A stretch of DNA of 64,000 nt from JABDIP01 sp965212545 (lineage in GTDB: Bacteria > Pseudomonadota > Alphaproteobacteria > DSM-16000 > Inquilinaceae): the NCBI GenBank assembly GCA_965212545.1, contig CBDBVB010000035.1, positions 62,001 through 126,000 on the forward strand, in the 5' to 3' direction. Positions 7,916 to 16,823 of this stretch are shown piece after piece. Below the pieces are notes generated by a model. That model saw only the letters and a program-made list of their open reading frames with translations, was not told the origin of the DNA and did no database searches. Both the position numbers and the translations under genes were made by a program. Position 1 is the stretch's first letter. Each line of letters opens with the position of its first letter.

Positions 7916-10156
7916 ATGGATGCCACTAGAATAGTGGCCGCACTGGGCGGGCGCTGGCACGGTTCCTATGGGATGGCGCCATGTCCTGCCCACGATGACC
8001 ATAGGCCGAGCTTGTCCATCAGCCGAACGAGCGAAGGCCGTATCCTATGGCACTGCCATGCCGGGTGCAGTCAGGAGGCGGTCGAAGAGGCCTTGAGAGC
8101 CCGCGGGCTGCTGAATGACGCGGTTCATACCCCGAATACCAGGAAATTCAATCGCCGCATCGAGGAGACCTATGACTACCTAGGGTCCGACGGGGAACTG
8201 CTGTTCCAAGTCGTGCGCCATCGCCCCAAGGGCTTCTCCCAACGTCGGCCAGACGGCAAGAATGGATGGATCTGGAATTTGAAGGGCCTGCAACCCGTGC
8301 CCTACCGCCTGCCCGAAATCTTGCAGGCCAGCGCTAATCCGGTCTTCGTCGTCGAAGGCGAGAAAGATGCAGACCGCCTTGCTGAACTCGGCCTAATCGC
8401 AACCTGCAACCCTGGTGGTGCCGGCAAATGGCGAGACGACTTCAAACGATATTTTCAATCTAGACATCTCTTCATCCTGCCGGACAATGACGCTCCCGGC
8501 CTTGAGCACGCCCGAGCCGTCGCCGCCAACCTCGACGGCACCGCGGATCAGATCAAGATCGTCGAACTGCCCGGCTTGGCGACCAAGGGCGACGTCTCGG
8601 ACTGGCTCGCCGACGGTGGAACCCGTACCGAGCTCCTGCGCCTCTGCGACGCGGCGCCGGTCTTTGAAACGATATCAGGCAGCCGGTGCTCGGAGGCCGC
8701 AACCGGCGCACGCGGTGGGGTGCTCGCTAGGCCGAGGGCAGAGAGAGAGGACGTTCCCGCAATTGTCGATACCGATCCCTTCATTTTGAAACCCGGTGCG
8801 CCTTGTCCCACTGCGCGAACGTTTCTGGAGGAGCGGTATGCTCGAGACGGCTTATCGCTCCTCTACCATTTTGACGGCGCGTATTACCGGTGGAATGGCC
8901 GATGTTATGAGAAAGCCGACGGAAAGACGATTCGGGCGGAGATCTATGATTTCTTGGACAACGCGTTACGGCGGGATCTTAGCTCCGGCAAGCTAATTCC
9001 CTTCGATCCCACAATGAAAAAGGTCAATGATGTCGTGGACGCGCTCCACGCGGCCGCGAATTTGCCCAACAGCACGCCGGTGCCTGGTTGGCTCACAGAC
9101 GAGCGCATACCGGATATGACCCATCCAGCCGAGGAACTCGTAGCACTGAGCAACGGGTTACTCCATCTGCCCACACTAGAGTTGCAACCGCCAACCCCCC
9201 TCTTCTTCTCATTCAATGCCTTGGACTACCAGTATGAGCCAGGTGCCGGGGCCTTCCCGCCCAACTGGCTAGGATTCCTGTTCCAGCTTTGGCCAGACGA
9301 CCAGGAAAACATCGCCACGCTGCAGGAAATCTTCGGGCATTTGCTAACCGTAGACACGAGCCAGCAGAAGATCTTCATGATCGTAGGTCCCAAGCGCTCA
9401 GGTAAAGGAACGATCGCCCACGTCTTAACGGAGATGCTCGGCCGATCCAATGTCTGTGCTCCAACTCTGGCAGGCCTAGCTGAGCGCTTTGGTCTCGCCC
9501 CCCTGATTGCCATGCAGGCCGCTATCATCGGGGACGCCCGGCTCGGCGTGCGAGCGGATCAAGCAGCGATTGGCGAGCGCCTATTATCGATAAGCGGTGA
9601 AGACAGCATAACCGTGGATCGGAAGTACATTGGTGCATGGACAGGTAAGCTGCCAACCCGCTTCTTGCTGCTGACCAATGAGCTCCCGAGGTTTGCAGAT
9701 GCCAGTGGCGCGTTGGCCGGGCGCTTGATCCTTCTCACTCTGACCAAAAGCTTTTACGGAAAAGAAGATCTCGGCCTGAAAGACCGGCTACTCGCTGAAT
9801 TACCAGGCATTTTGAATTGGTCGATTGAAGGATGGAAAAGGCTTAGGGAGCGAGGCCATTTCAAACAGCCGAAGTCTTCATGCGATCTCATGCAGGAATT
9901 GGAGGATCTTGCTAGCCCGATCAGCACGTTCATCCGAGATTGCTGTGTTGTAGATCCTTATGCGGAGGTGCCTTGTGATCTGTTATACGAGCTATATCGG
10001 ATATGGTGTGACGGCCAGGGACGTAAACCGACTGCCATTGCCACCTTCGGGCGCGATCTCCGCGCTGCCACCACTGGCCTCAAGACCGTTCAACACGATA
10101 CCGATGTGAAAAAGGGGCAGAGGTTCTACAAGGGCATCAATCTCGCTCAGGCCTGA
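7916..10156 (+). CDS. P4/D5-type primase-helicase
   Basis: This 746-residue protein is a replication protein of satellite phages and integrative islands. A zinc-binding primase-like N-terminus (CPAHDDHRPSLSI, ILWHCHAGCSQEA, residues about 22-55) precedes a TOPRIM-type domain near residues 140-220 (VFVVEGEKDADRLAELG; LPDNDAPGLEHARAVA). A D5-N region follows, then a superfamily-3 helicase with Walker A GPKRSGKGT near residue 487 and the Walker B/sensor region AAIIGDARLG and LPTRFLLLTNELPRF. Domain order matches the phage/plasmid primase P4 family, and length is complete. Together with the integrase and the HTH protein it suggests the island can replicate after excision. Confidence 0.93.
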   Translation: MDATRIVAALGGRWHGSYGMAPCPAHDDHRPSLSISRTSEGRILWHCHAGCSQEAVEEALRARGLLNDAVHTPNTRKFNRRIEETYDYLGSDGELLFQVVRHRPKGFSQRRPDGKNGWIWNLKGLQPVPYRLPEILQASANPVFVVEGEKDADRLAELGLIATCNPGGAGKWRDDFKRYFQSRHLFILPDNDAPGLEHARAVAANLDGTADQIKIVELPGLATKGDVSDWLADGGTRTELLRLCDAAPVFETISGSRCSEAATGARGGVLARPRAEREDVPAIVDTDPFILKPGAPCPTARTFLEERYARDGLSLLYHFDGAYYRWNGRCYEKADGKTIRAEIYDFLDNALRRDLSSGKLIPFDPTMKKVNDVVDALHAAANLPNSTPVPGWLTDERIPDMTHPAEELVALSNGLLHLPTLELQPPTPLFFSFNALDYQYEPGAGAFPPNWLGFLFQLWPDDQENIATLQEIFGHLLTVDTSQQKIFMIVGPKRSGKGTIAHVLTEMLGRSNVCAPTLAGLAERFGLAPLIAMQAAIIGDARLGVRADQAAIGERLLSISGEDSITVDRKYIGAWTGKLPTRFLLLTNELPRFADASGALAGRLILLTLTKSFYGKEDLGLKDRLLAELPGILNWSIEGWKRLRERGHFKQPKSSCDLMQELEDLASPISTFIRDCCVVDPYAEVPCDLLYELYRIWCDGQGRKPTAIATFGRDLRAATTGLKTVQHDTDVKKGQRFYKGINLAQA

Positions 10157-10942
10157 GCTTTGGGCATCAGCTGGCAACCCAACTCTAGCCAGGACACGCC
10201 ATCTCACGCGTGAATTCCAAATGTATCCAATACAACCGCCCGTAAGACTAGTGTCTTGATCTACGCGCGCGAAAGAGACGGAACACGCGTGTGATCGCGT
10301 GCGCAAATTTCGATGCCTGCAGCCATACTGACATTGTCTCTTCCGAACAGCTGATAGTGGTAATCCATTGAGATCAATGCTGGCCCGGGGTCGGGTTGGC
10401 ATAGCGGACGGGTTCCCGTTTGACCTTTGGTGTTGGAGACCGCGGGGCAGCGGACCGGCGTCGGCCCGCACTACATCCGGGCGGGTCCTTCCTGGCACCT
10501 CACTGAACATGGTGAAGATCGGCGTGAAGATCGCCTAGTTGCAGGGCTGGAAATTGATGCACCGATCGGTGCACCGGATGCACCAGCCCAAACGCACAAC
10601 CGAAGGCGAGCACACATTCGACACTTCTTCTCTGGATCTGCGAGACTGGCACGCTGGAGGAATTCTGCCAAAGCCCGCAGTTCGATGGACTGGACGCAGG
10701 TTCAAATCGAGGTCGTGCAAACACCGAGTATCACTGATCTTACCGGTACAGTTGTAGGCTCAAATCCTGGGCCCGCAACCACCGAGAATTGACTCTTTCG
10801 GTATCAGTCTGATCCGGGCTGTTGCTCCTTCACACGGGATAGGCCCTCATTTCTGGGCAAGGCAGTCCCAGACCACCGGTAGACGGGGTATTGCGAGTGA
10901 CCCTTCGAACGTGATGCACGCATCTGCGGCGATGCTCGGGGA
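10157..10942. other. Gene-free stretch with tRNA-3'-end-like sequences
   Basis: No convincing coding region is present; open frames on both strands overlap each other and lack family features. Bases 10751-10782 (GTTGTAGGCTCAAATCCTGG then GCCCGCAACCA) resemble the T arm and 3' end of the fMet tRNA used as the island att site. A second T-arm-like stretch (GCAGGTTCAAATC) is near 10697-10709. These may be traces of an older attachment site at the end of the primase-integrase module. Confidence 0.5.
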
Positions 10943-11210
10943 TTAGCAGTTTCCCTCAGCCGCCTCCTTCAGGATCAGCTTGTACAGGGACAGATCGGTG
11001 ACGGCACGCTTGAGCCGGGCATCCTCCTGCTCTAGCTCCTTCAACCGCCTGGCCTGGTCGATCTTGAGCCCACCGCATTTCCGACACCAACGATAGTAAA
11101 TTCGCTCCGATACCCCCAGGCATACGCCGCCGACCGTCTCGACCTGTGCCAGAAGCACATGGGCCTCTCTGAGGTGATTGATTGATGATCTGTTCGACCG
11201 TGAAACGCAT
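10943..11210 (-). pseudogene. IS3-family OrfA remnant, frameshifted
   Basis: The start MRFTVEQIINQ (from 11210) and the end LKELEQEDARLKRAVTDLSL...KEAAEGN (to 10943) are the two halves of an IS3/IS407-type OrfA. They fall in two different frames, so an indel splits the HTH domain (in the region 11110-11160). No OrfB follows, so the element is truncated. The 106 bases upstream (11211-11316) hold no gene but contain GAAATGCGGGCTAG at 11309-11322, which resembles the end of the CTAG-flanked element in tcuAB. Confidence 0.8.
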
Positions 11211-11316
11211 CCTAGGCGTCTGTTGCTCCCTCCTCCCGGGATCCAGGTGCTGCCTCTCTAACTCAGCAACTGGATCCGGTTAAGGTGGCAGGCCAACCTC
11301 TCGCGAGAAATGCGGG

Positions 11317-11940
11317 CTAGATGGTCTCGGAGCTAGAGCGCTGATTATCTCCTTCGCTGTTGAGCTTCTTGATAGAAGAATACCACCAACGACGAACGAG
11401 GTAGGCGGTTAACAGGTGGAACATCCGAGGGCCTGCAATTAATGCAAGACAGCCCACAAGGTATGCGCCTGACCTGTGCAGTAAGTGGCTGGAATCAGTC
11501 AATGCCAACTCCAGCATGGGAGGAATCGCTGCGAACAGTGAGGTGAGGAACCAAACTCCTGCAATCAATAGGTTGGCGAGATCGCGTAGAGGCTGCATGC
11601 CAAGATTGATTGCTTGATGATGTTCGGCAAGTGCCCCCCCCCATTCGTTAGAACTTGGTGAGGCCTCATTCTGTTTAGCGGACCGCCAACCGAAAGTAGT
11701 GCAGAGATCACCATCGATCTGCAGCAAGCTTCGTAGGTACAGGGTACCGCTGCTCAGCGGATGCTCGGTCTCTATTGGCAGACCGCCACGCATAAACTCT
11801 GCGCCCAACTCATTTGTACGAATGAGATCCGCACGTCGGGCTGGATCCAGGAGTATCGACCTGCCGGTGCCTAGGATCTCATGTAAAGCAGTTCCAATTT
11901 TCTCTATTCTATACCGCAGCATGGCTGCTGCTTGCCTCAA
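11317..11940 (-). CDS. Hypothetical membrane protein with an LLQIDGD motif
   Basis: This 207-residue protein has a soluble N-terminal half and two or three hydrophobic segments in the second half (NLLIAGVWFLTSLFAAIPPM, AYLVGCLALIAGPRMFHLL). Its start overlaps the stop of the upstream gene by four bases (ATGA type), so the two form an operon. Residues around 40-80 (RADLIRTNELGAEF ... YLRSLLQIDGDLCTTF) resemble a segment of the upstream protein (RIRKIWELGTERV ... LQTIIQVDGDVITRV), suggesting a shared domain. The family is not recognised. Its position downstream of the Tc toxin A genes on the same strand is suggestive but proves nothing. Confidence 0.65.
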   Translation of the reverse strand: MRQAAAMLRYRIEKIGTALHEILGTGRSILLDPARRADLIRTNELGAEFMRGGLPIETEHPLSSGTLYLRSLLQIDGDLCTTFGWRSAKQNEASPSSNEWGGALAEHHQAINLGMQPLRDLANLLIAGVWFLTSLFAAIPPMLELALTDSSHLLHRSGAYLVGCLALIAGPRMFHLLTAYLVRRWWYSSIKKLNSEGDNQRSSSETI

Positions 11941-12752
11941 CTACGGCTGCCGAAGAATGTTTCGACAGCCTTTCCAGCGAGCTTGCCGACAATATCTAGA
12001 AGGAATCGCCAAGATTCGACGCTGGTCTTGATTCCGTGACGATGAATCTCGAAGAGCAGATCCGCCTCTCGGCTCCTTAGGTCAGGACGGACTCTGGTGA
12101 TTACGTCACCGTCGACCTGTATAATCGTTTGCAGTACGACACGCTCGGTGCCGAGCTCCCATATCTTGCGGATTCTCGTTGCATCGGCTACGTCAAGCGG
12201 CGGAGGTGGGCCATCATTTTTGATTGCTCTTATTACATCACGCCTGCTCTTTCCGAGGTATTTGCCCCAGCGGTCTTTGTCTTTGCTTTCTTCCATTAGC
12301 CACCGAACGATTTCCCGGATTTCATCACAGTTTCGCGTGATTCGCTCAAGTAACTGCTCTTCAATATCCCGGTCCTTTTCAGGACGTTTCTTGAACTCTG
12401 GATTAATCGCGAGCCCGCGGGCTAGCCAGCGCAAATGTCCGAAGTCCTTATGGCCATTTCGAATTACTGAGTTATCAAAGGGCGGCGGTTCACGTGTCCA
12501 CACCTTGACACCGCGTTTCTGCCGGTCGTCAGGCTTTGGGATTTCCAGAAGTTCAACCTTCTTGTCCTTATCGGTACCCCAATAGTGTGTCGGATCAAGG
12601 CCGACCGAGACCATCTTTCGGAGGTAGTTGATAGAGACGTCCAGTAGCGCGTGGGGCACACTTGGCATCTTCTGGGCCGTCATGTTATCTTTTTCGATTG
12701 TATTTATCTCGAGACTGACGAGATCAGCTGCGATTCTTGTGAATTTACCCAC
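11937..12752 (-). CDS. Hypothetical protein with an IIQVDGD motif
   Basis: This protein has 271 residues from a GTG at 12752 preceded by AGAGG; an internal ATG 23 codons later (MTAQKM) is an alternative start. The N-terminal two thirds are charged and soluble (RPEKDRDIEEQLLERITRN). The C-terminal part holds the motif IIQVDGDVITRVRPDL followed by a predicted helix ending VGKLAGKAVETFFG. I know short IQ-DGD-hydrophobic-T motifs from uncharacterised bacterial proteins but no function. It is co-transcribed with the following small membrane protein (four-base overlap) and lies 122 bases after the next upstream gene. Confidence 0.65.
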   Translation of the reverse strand: MGKFTRIAADLVSLEINTIEKDNMTAQKMPSVPHALLDVSINYLRKMVSVGLDPTHYWGTDKDKKVELLEIPKPDDRQKRGVKVWTREPPPFDNSVIRNGHKDFGHLRWLARGLAINPEFKKRPEKDRDIEEQLLERITRNCDEIREIVRWLMEESKDKDRWGKYLGKSRRDVIRAIKNDGPPPPLDVADATRIRKIWELGTERVVLQTIIQVDGDVITRVRPDLRSREADLLFEIHRHGIKTSVESWRFLLDIVGKLAGKAVETFFGSRS

Positions 12753-12874
12753 GTTGTCCTCTCAAACCACCACTCAGATCAACCCGGTGCCAGGTGTCGG
12801 GAAAATAGCCGTTGCCTGGACGCACACCAAAACCATCCCTTAACTCCTATCACCACACTGAGACGCCTTTGGCC

Positions 12875-13276
12875 CTATTCTTGCTTACCAAGGTCATTGA
12901 CTATACTTGTTATCTCGCGCCCGAGCTCGACCAAAAGCCGCACATTACGTTCCACAATTGCCTTACCCTCAGCAACTTGTTCCGCATGGAACCTCCGCAA
13001 GGATTCACCAGTATCGCCAGAGAAGGCTGGGCTGATCACGGTTCTCGTATCGCCCTGCACAAGGTCGATTGAGGTTGCGAGCGCCTGCGCCTCGGAGCCG
13101 TCAAATGTAAGTGTCAAGTGGGGATATTCCCCTCCCACAGATGCATTGCCCACGACGGTTACAATCCTCAATTCCATCGCATTCTCTAGCGCACTAGCGA
13201 TCTTCTGACCAACTGATAAGGCCGTCTGGTTCCCTTTTTCGCCTTGATTAGTTGTGCGCGGAGTTGAATCGTTCAT
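12875..13276 (-). CDS. Hypothetical small soluble protein
   Basis: This 133-residue protein starts at an ATG preceded by TAGGAG (about 9 bases away). It has no signal or membrane segment. The stretch ALATSIDLVQGDTRTVISPAF recalls the DGD-type motif of the next two genes, so the three may be related in one segment. The C-terminus is a long charged helix (SLRRFHAEQVAEGKAIVERN). It follows the TcA genes on the same strand after a 244-base spacer (13277-13520) that holds no convincing gene. Function unknown. Confidence 0.6.
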   Translation of the reverse strand: MNDSTPRTTNQGEKGNQTALSVGQKIASALENAMELRIVTVVGNASVGGEYPHLTLTFDGSEAQALATSIDLVQGDTRTVISPAFSGDTGESLRRFHAEQVAEGKAIVERNVRLLVELGREITSIVNDLGKQE

Positions 13277-13520
13277 GTCTTGCTACTCCTAGGTTTTTTC
13301 AGAAGAATGCTTCGACCAGGTGGCTGATTTAGTCTGCCAATTAGCCAAACTGCAGACGAGCATTGACGTGCTCCTCTCCGGTCCCTCACCAATAATGCGG
13401 GTCCTGGATTTGATGGTCCGACCCATTGTTTGGACCGCTGGTGGCACGTCCTCCCTGGCCGCTGTGAGCTTATCCAAAGAAGGCATGGGAGTTATCCCAA
13501 TCAACGCCTCCACATTCTCA

Positions 13521-16500
13521 TCACGCAATTATGGCGCCCGCCGAATACCTCATCACAATGAAGAGGTGGGCTTTCTTGTCTCGTACAAGCACGGTACTAT
13601 CGGGCGCAAACTGCAGATCGAACGCATCTTCGTTTTTCAGGGCAATATTGAGAGCGTTCAGATCGAGTCCTGGTGGGGTAATAGACTTCACATCTCTGGC
13701 GTCAACGGCATATACCTGAATAGCGTCGATGGTAATCTCCCTCCTCTGCAAAACGTAGGGGAAGTAATCGCGCTTGATCGTTGTCGAAAAATCTCCGTCG
13801 CCGGTTACAAATCGGTGCCATTCCTGTGAAAAATCGTGCGCAAGACTGAACAGCAGCGCCAATCCTGATAGGTTGGCCTCGTTAATCATCAGTTCGGTAT
13901 GTTCGAGAGCTTTATCGTTCAACTGCGTGCCACCTGATCGCGCGGTATAACGCATATGTAGGATGACATCAGAGATAGTGTTGTAGTCAAACTGGCGAAA
14001 GTTTGCCGGCAGTTCCAACTTCCACTTGCTTTCAACGCCCGCACCCTCAAAGGGCAGCATTCGTTCGTCGCGGAGATTGGTCTCGAACATGCCGCTGTCG
14101 TTATTGCCGCTGCTGGTGACAATCGACTGCACAGCGCCGAAGTAATCGACAAAGCGGCTGTCTTCGCTGCCCTGCCTGGCATATTCATCGTCCACCAGTA
14201 ACGGCGATTTTCGGAGAGAGCTTTTCAAGAGCGTAAGCGTGCAATTAATACTAGTATGGGGTCCGGTCACCGAGGGAATCGACAAGCTCACATTCTTGAT
14301 GCGGCGCATATAGTGACCAGGGCAATCCAAATCGAACAACCATTCGGGCAGCGTGACTTCGCAGCTGCCGACGGCTTTCAGAGCCAGTAACGCTAGCGAG
14401 TCTAGTTGCCGCAGGGAAACATTCCTGCTCAGCTCATATTCTCGTTTATTGTTCTCGTGATAAGCTAGCTCCATCCTCTTGACATCCAGATAGAGTGCTT
14501 CGCCGGATAGCAGTCCCCTGCGCCCGCCGTCCCAGTAATTGAACTTGACATAATCAGTGGCCTCCACCTCCGGACGCATCAACTCGCGCTTCATGTTTTG
14601 CTCGGCCTTGCGCGCTGTATCGTATGCGAAGCGGTAATATTCATAGTAGAGGCGCGAGATTTCGCCCTGCATCCAGGCGTACAACTCCTCGTTGCTGAAC
14701 TTCTCGCGCAAGAAGCGGTCTGTTTCTTCGGAATGCTCGATTTGTTCCCGGATGATCTGATATTCGCGACGTGCGATTTGCTCCGCAATGAGCGAACCGA
14801 TCAATTGCCGGCCATTCTGCATCAACTCGCGCGCGGACAAATTAGCCTGATGCATGTCTGAATCGGCACGTCGCTCATACGATGCGGTTTTGGTCGCCCG
14901 CGTTCCATCGTAGGTCTCTTTTTCTGCGTCCGCCCGATCCATTCCCGCCAGAATTCTGCCAACTTGGGCGAAAGCGGGTCCACCAAACTCCAGGTGACCG
15001 CCGATACCCCAGAATTCAAAGTCAACCCCCATGTTTGGCAAGAGGCCCAAAACGCCAAAAATATTGTCTTTGTTGGTCGCGCTATCTTGTTCATCGCGGG
15101 CAGCGGGCATATGGACATTAAGATCTTTATCTTCATTAGCGATCAAATAAAGTCGTCCCTTTCCTGATGCCCCTGACTGGCTAGCAGGTGAAGCTTCTCC
15201 CGCCAGGGTCAGCTGCGGAAGTGTTTGCAATGGGACAGGCTTCTCGTATTGTCCCACGAGCGCATCGTAAGCCTCGTCAAAGTTCTCTTCCGTCAATTCC
15301 CGGCGGTCGAGCGGCAAAGTATCAGGAGCAGTCTCATCATCTGGTGTCACACCCAGTTGACGCTGATAATAATGGTATCTCTCCAGCGCACTGGCGCGGC
15401 TTCGCAGAAGTGATTCCGTCGATTCCTCTGCTTGCTTCCACTGCAGGAATCGCACCTCTTTTGTCATCTCCTGAATCTTGATTTCGTGGCTCTGCCGCAG
15501 CCGAGCCATTCGCTCGCCGTCTCCTTTTTCGATTGCGGATAGCAGCGCGTTGCCGAGTCCGCGCACCTCACCACAGAGTTCCAGCGCTTTCTGGATCAGC
15601 AACACGCAACGAACCGGTCCTATCGGCTGACTCAGCCCGCTGACAACTGACCCGATATCAATCCCTGCAGCCGCGGCCTTGACCAGCATGCCCGGATCGA
15701 GTGGAGGGTCGAACAAGGCGAGCTGGCGCACGACACCTTCGATATTCATGCAATTGCGAATATTGAAGAGGCGGTCAGCCACCGTATCCCAGTAGCCAAG
15801 CATCTTCTCGTTACTTGGAATACAGAAGTAGAGCGTGCGGCCGATACCGAACAGCGGCGTGGCCGAGTCAGCGTCAGCACCCTCCGTCTGCGGAACGTTC
15901 ATGTTAAAAGGAAACTTTCCCTCCAGGTCCACCAGCGCGTTTCCCATCGGATCAAGACCCCGCTCCTTGAGTTCCGCAAATGTCCATGACCGCGTTGCGC
16001 CACGAGGTGGTATGCGCTGTGGCCGTGTTCCGAGCAGGTTCGCTGCCAATACATAGCGCTGCGTCGCCTCGTTGATGGATTCGATGGTGTCCTGCCGAAA
16101 AAGGCTGTCGCCCCAGGCGATAAGATTATCCAGATATTTCATGACAACGCAGTACTGGTAAGCAAGGGATCTGGTACGGGCGACCGCATGGGGCTGAAAC
16201 GGCTTCTTCTTGATCTTGTCGTATCCGCTGAGAACAAGGTCTCTGAGCTTGATCTCAGCTGCTGTAGGGTCGGGTTTGCTCAGCAAGGTCAAGAGTTCAT
16301 CAATTTGCGTGACGTCGACGTCGCGCCGGAATTTCAGAAACTTCCAAAAGCGCTTCGGCGGCGGGACGGAGGTGTCATTACATGTTGGATCAAATATGTA
16401 GTGGAACCACCGTTGCGCCTCTGCAAATCGTTGGTTCTTGCTGAGATGTATCGCGATCGTGAGTGGAATATGAAAGAGCAACTCCCAGTTATAGTTTGCG

Positions 16501-16805
16501 TAGGGCCCGCCTTCTAAGACATCGATCTCCTTGGAGGAATAACTTAACTTGACCACCGCACTTGTCAGCGCCTCATAGAAATCATTGAAGAACGGTTTCG
16601 CCAACCGTTCGTGGAATGTCGGATCGAGCACGTCGGATAGCGAAGCCTTGTTCAACTGCCCGATCAACTCACCGACAAACGGGTGAAAGAAATTCTCGAA
16701 CGTATACGTGAACTCCGTATCTGGCTTGTAGATCAGCTCCTGTCCGACCAAAGCATAGTCGCCTTTAGTATGATGCCCCATTTGGGTAGTACTTGAACTA
16801 ACCAT
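13521..16805 (-). CDS. Tc toxin A component, C-terminal half (TcaB-like)
   Basis: This 1094-residue protein would form the shaft and TcB-binding end of the pentameric Tc injection complex. The start region (YTFENFFHPFVGELIGQL, FHERLAKPFFNDFYEALTSA) and WFHYIFDPTCNDTS are typical of TcA. The middle has long charged helices (residues about 430-760), and the end carries the beta-rich TcB-binding domain (LDLNALNIALKNEDAFDLQF). It starts 18 bases after the stop of the N-terminal TcA gene with a good GAGGAAGGG site, so the two are one operon. Splitting TcA into two genes is known from TcaA/TcaB systems. No frameshift was seen. Confidence 0.9.
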   Translation of the reverse strand: MVSSSTTQMGHHTKGDYALVGQELIYKPDTEFTYTFENFFHPFVGELIGQLNKASLSDVLDPTFHERLAKPFFNDFYEALTSAVVKLSYSSKEIDVLEGGPYANYNWELLFHIPLTIAIHLSKNQRFAEAQRWFHYIFDPTCNDTSVPPPKRFWKFLKFRRDVDVTQIDELLTLLSKPDPTAAEIKLRDLVLSGYDKIKKKPFQPHAVARTRSLAYQYCVVMKYLDNLIAWGDSLFRQDTIESINEATQRYVLAANLLGTRPQRIPPRGATRSWTFAELKERGLDPMGNALVDLEGKFPFNMNVPQTEGADADSATPLFGIGRTLYFCIPSNEKMLGYWDTVADRLFNIRNCMNIEGVVRQLALFDPPLDPGMLVKAAAAGIDIGSVVSGLSQPIGPVRCVLLIQKALELCGEVRGLGNALLSAIEKGDGERMARLRQSHEIKIQEMTKEVRFLQWKQAEESTESLLRSRASALERYHYYQRQLGVTPDDETAPDTLPLDRRELTEENFDEAYDALVGQYEKPVPLQTLPQLTLAGEASPASQSGASGKGRLYLIANEDKDLNVHMPAARDEQDSATNKDNIFGVLGLLPNMGVDFEFWGIGGHLEFGGPAFAQVGRILAGMDRADAEKETYDGTRATKTASYERRADSDMHQANLSARELMQNGRQLIGSLIAEQIARREYQIIREQIEHSEETDRFLREKFSNEELYAWMQGEISRLYYEYYRFAYDTARKAEQNMKRELMRPEVEATDYVKFNYWDGGRRGLLSGEALYLDVKRMELAYHENNKREYELSRNVSLRQLDSLALLALKAVGSCEVTLPEWLFDLDCPGHYMRRIKNVSLSIPSVTGPHTSINCTLTLLKSSLRKSPLLVDDEYARQGSEDSRFVDYFGAVQSIVTSSGNNDSGMFETNLRDERMLPFEGAGVESKWKLELPANFRQFDYNTISDVILHMRYTARSGGTQLNDKALEHTELMINEANLSGLALLFSLAHDFSQEWHRFVTGDGDFSTTIKRDYFPYVLQRREITIDAIQVYAVDARDVKSITPPGLDLNALNIALKNEDAFDLQFAPDSTVLVRDKKAHLFIVMRYSAGAIIA

Positions 16806-16823
16806 GGGCCGTTCCCTTCCTCG

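Noticed and set aside
10427..10792. Possible 121-residue protein after the primase
   Set aside because: No domain or ribosome site, overlapping open frames on both strands, and tRNA-like sequence inside it.
13289..13528. Possible 79-residue gene after TcA
   Set aside because: It starts with TTG without a ribosome site, and half of it is the dispersed repeat at 13372-13412; treated as spacer.
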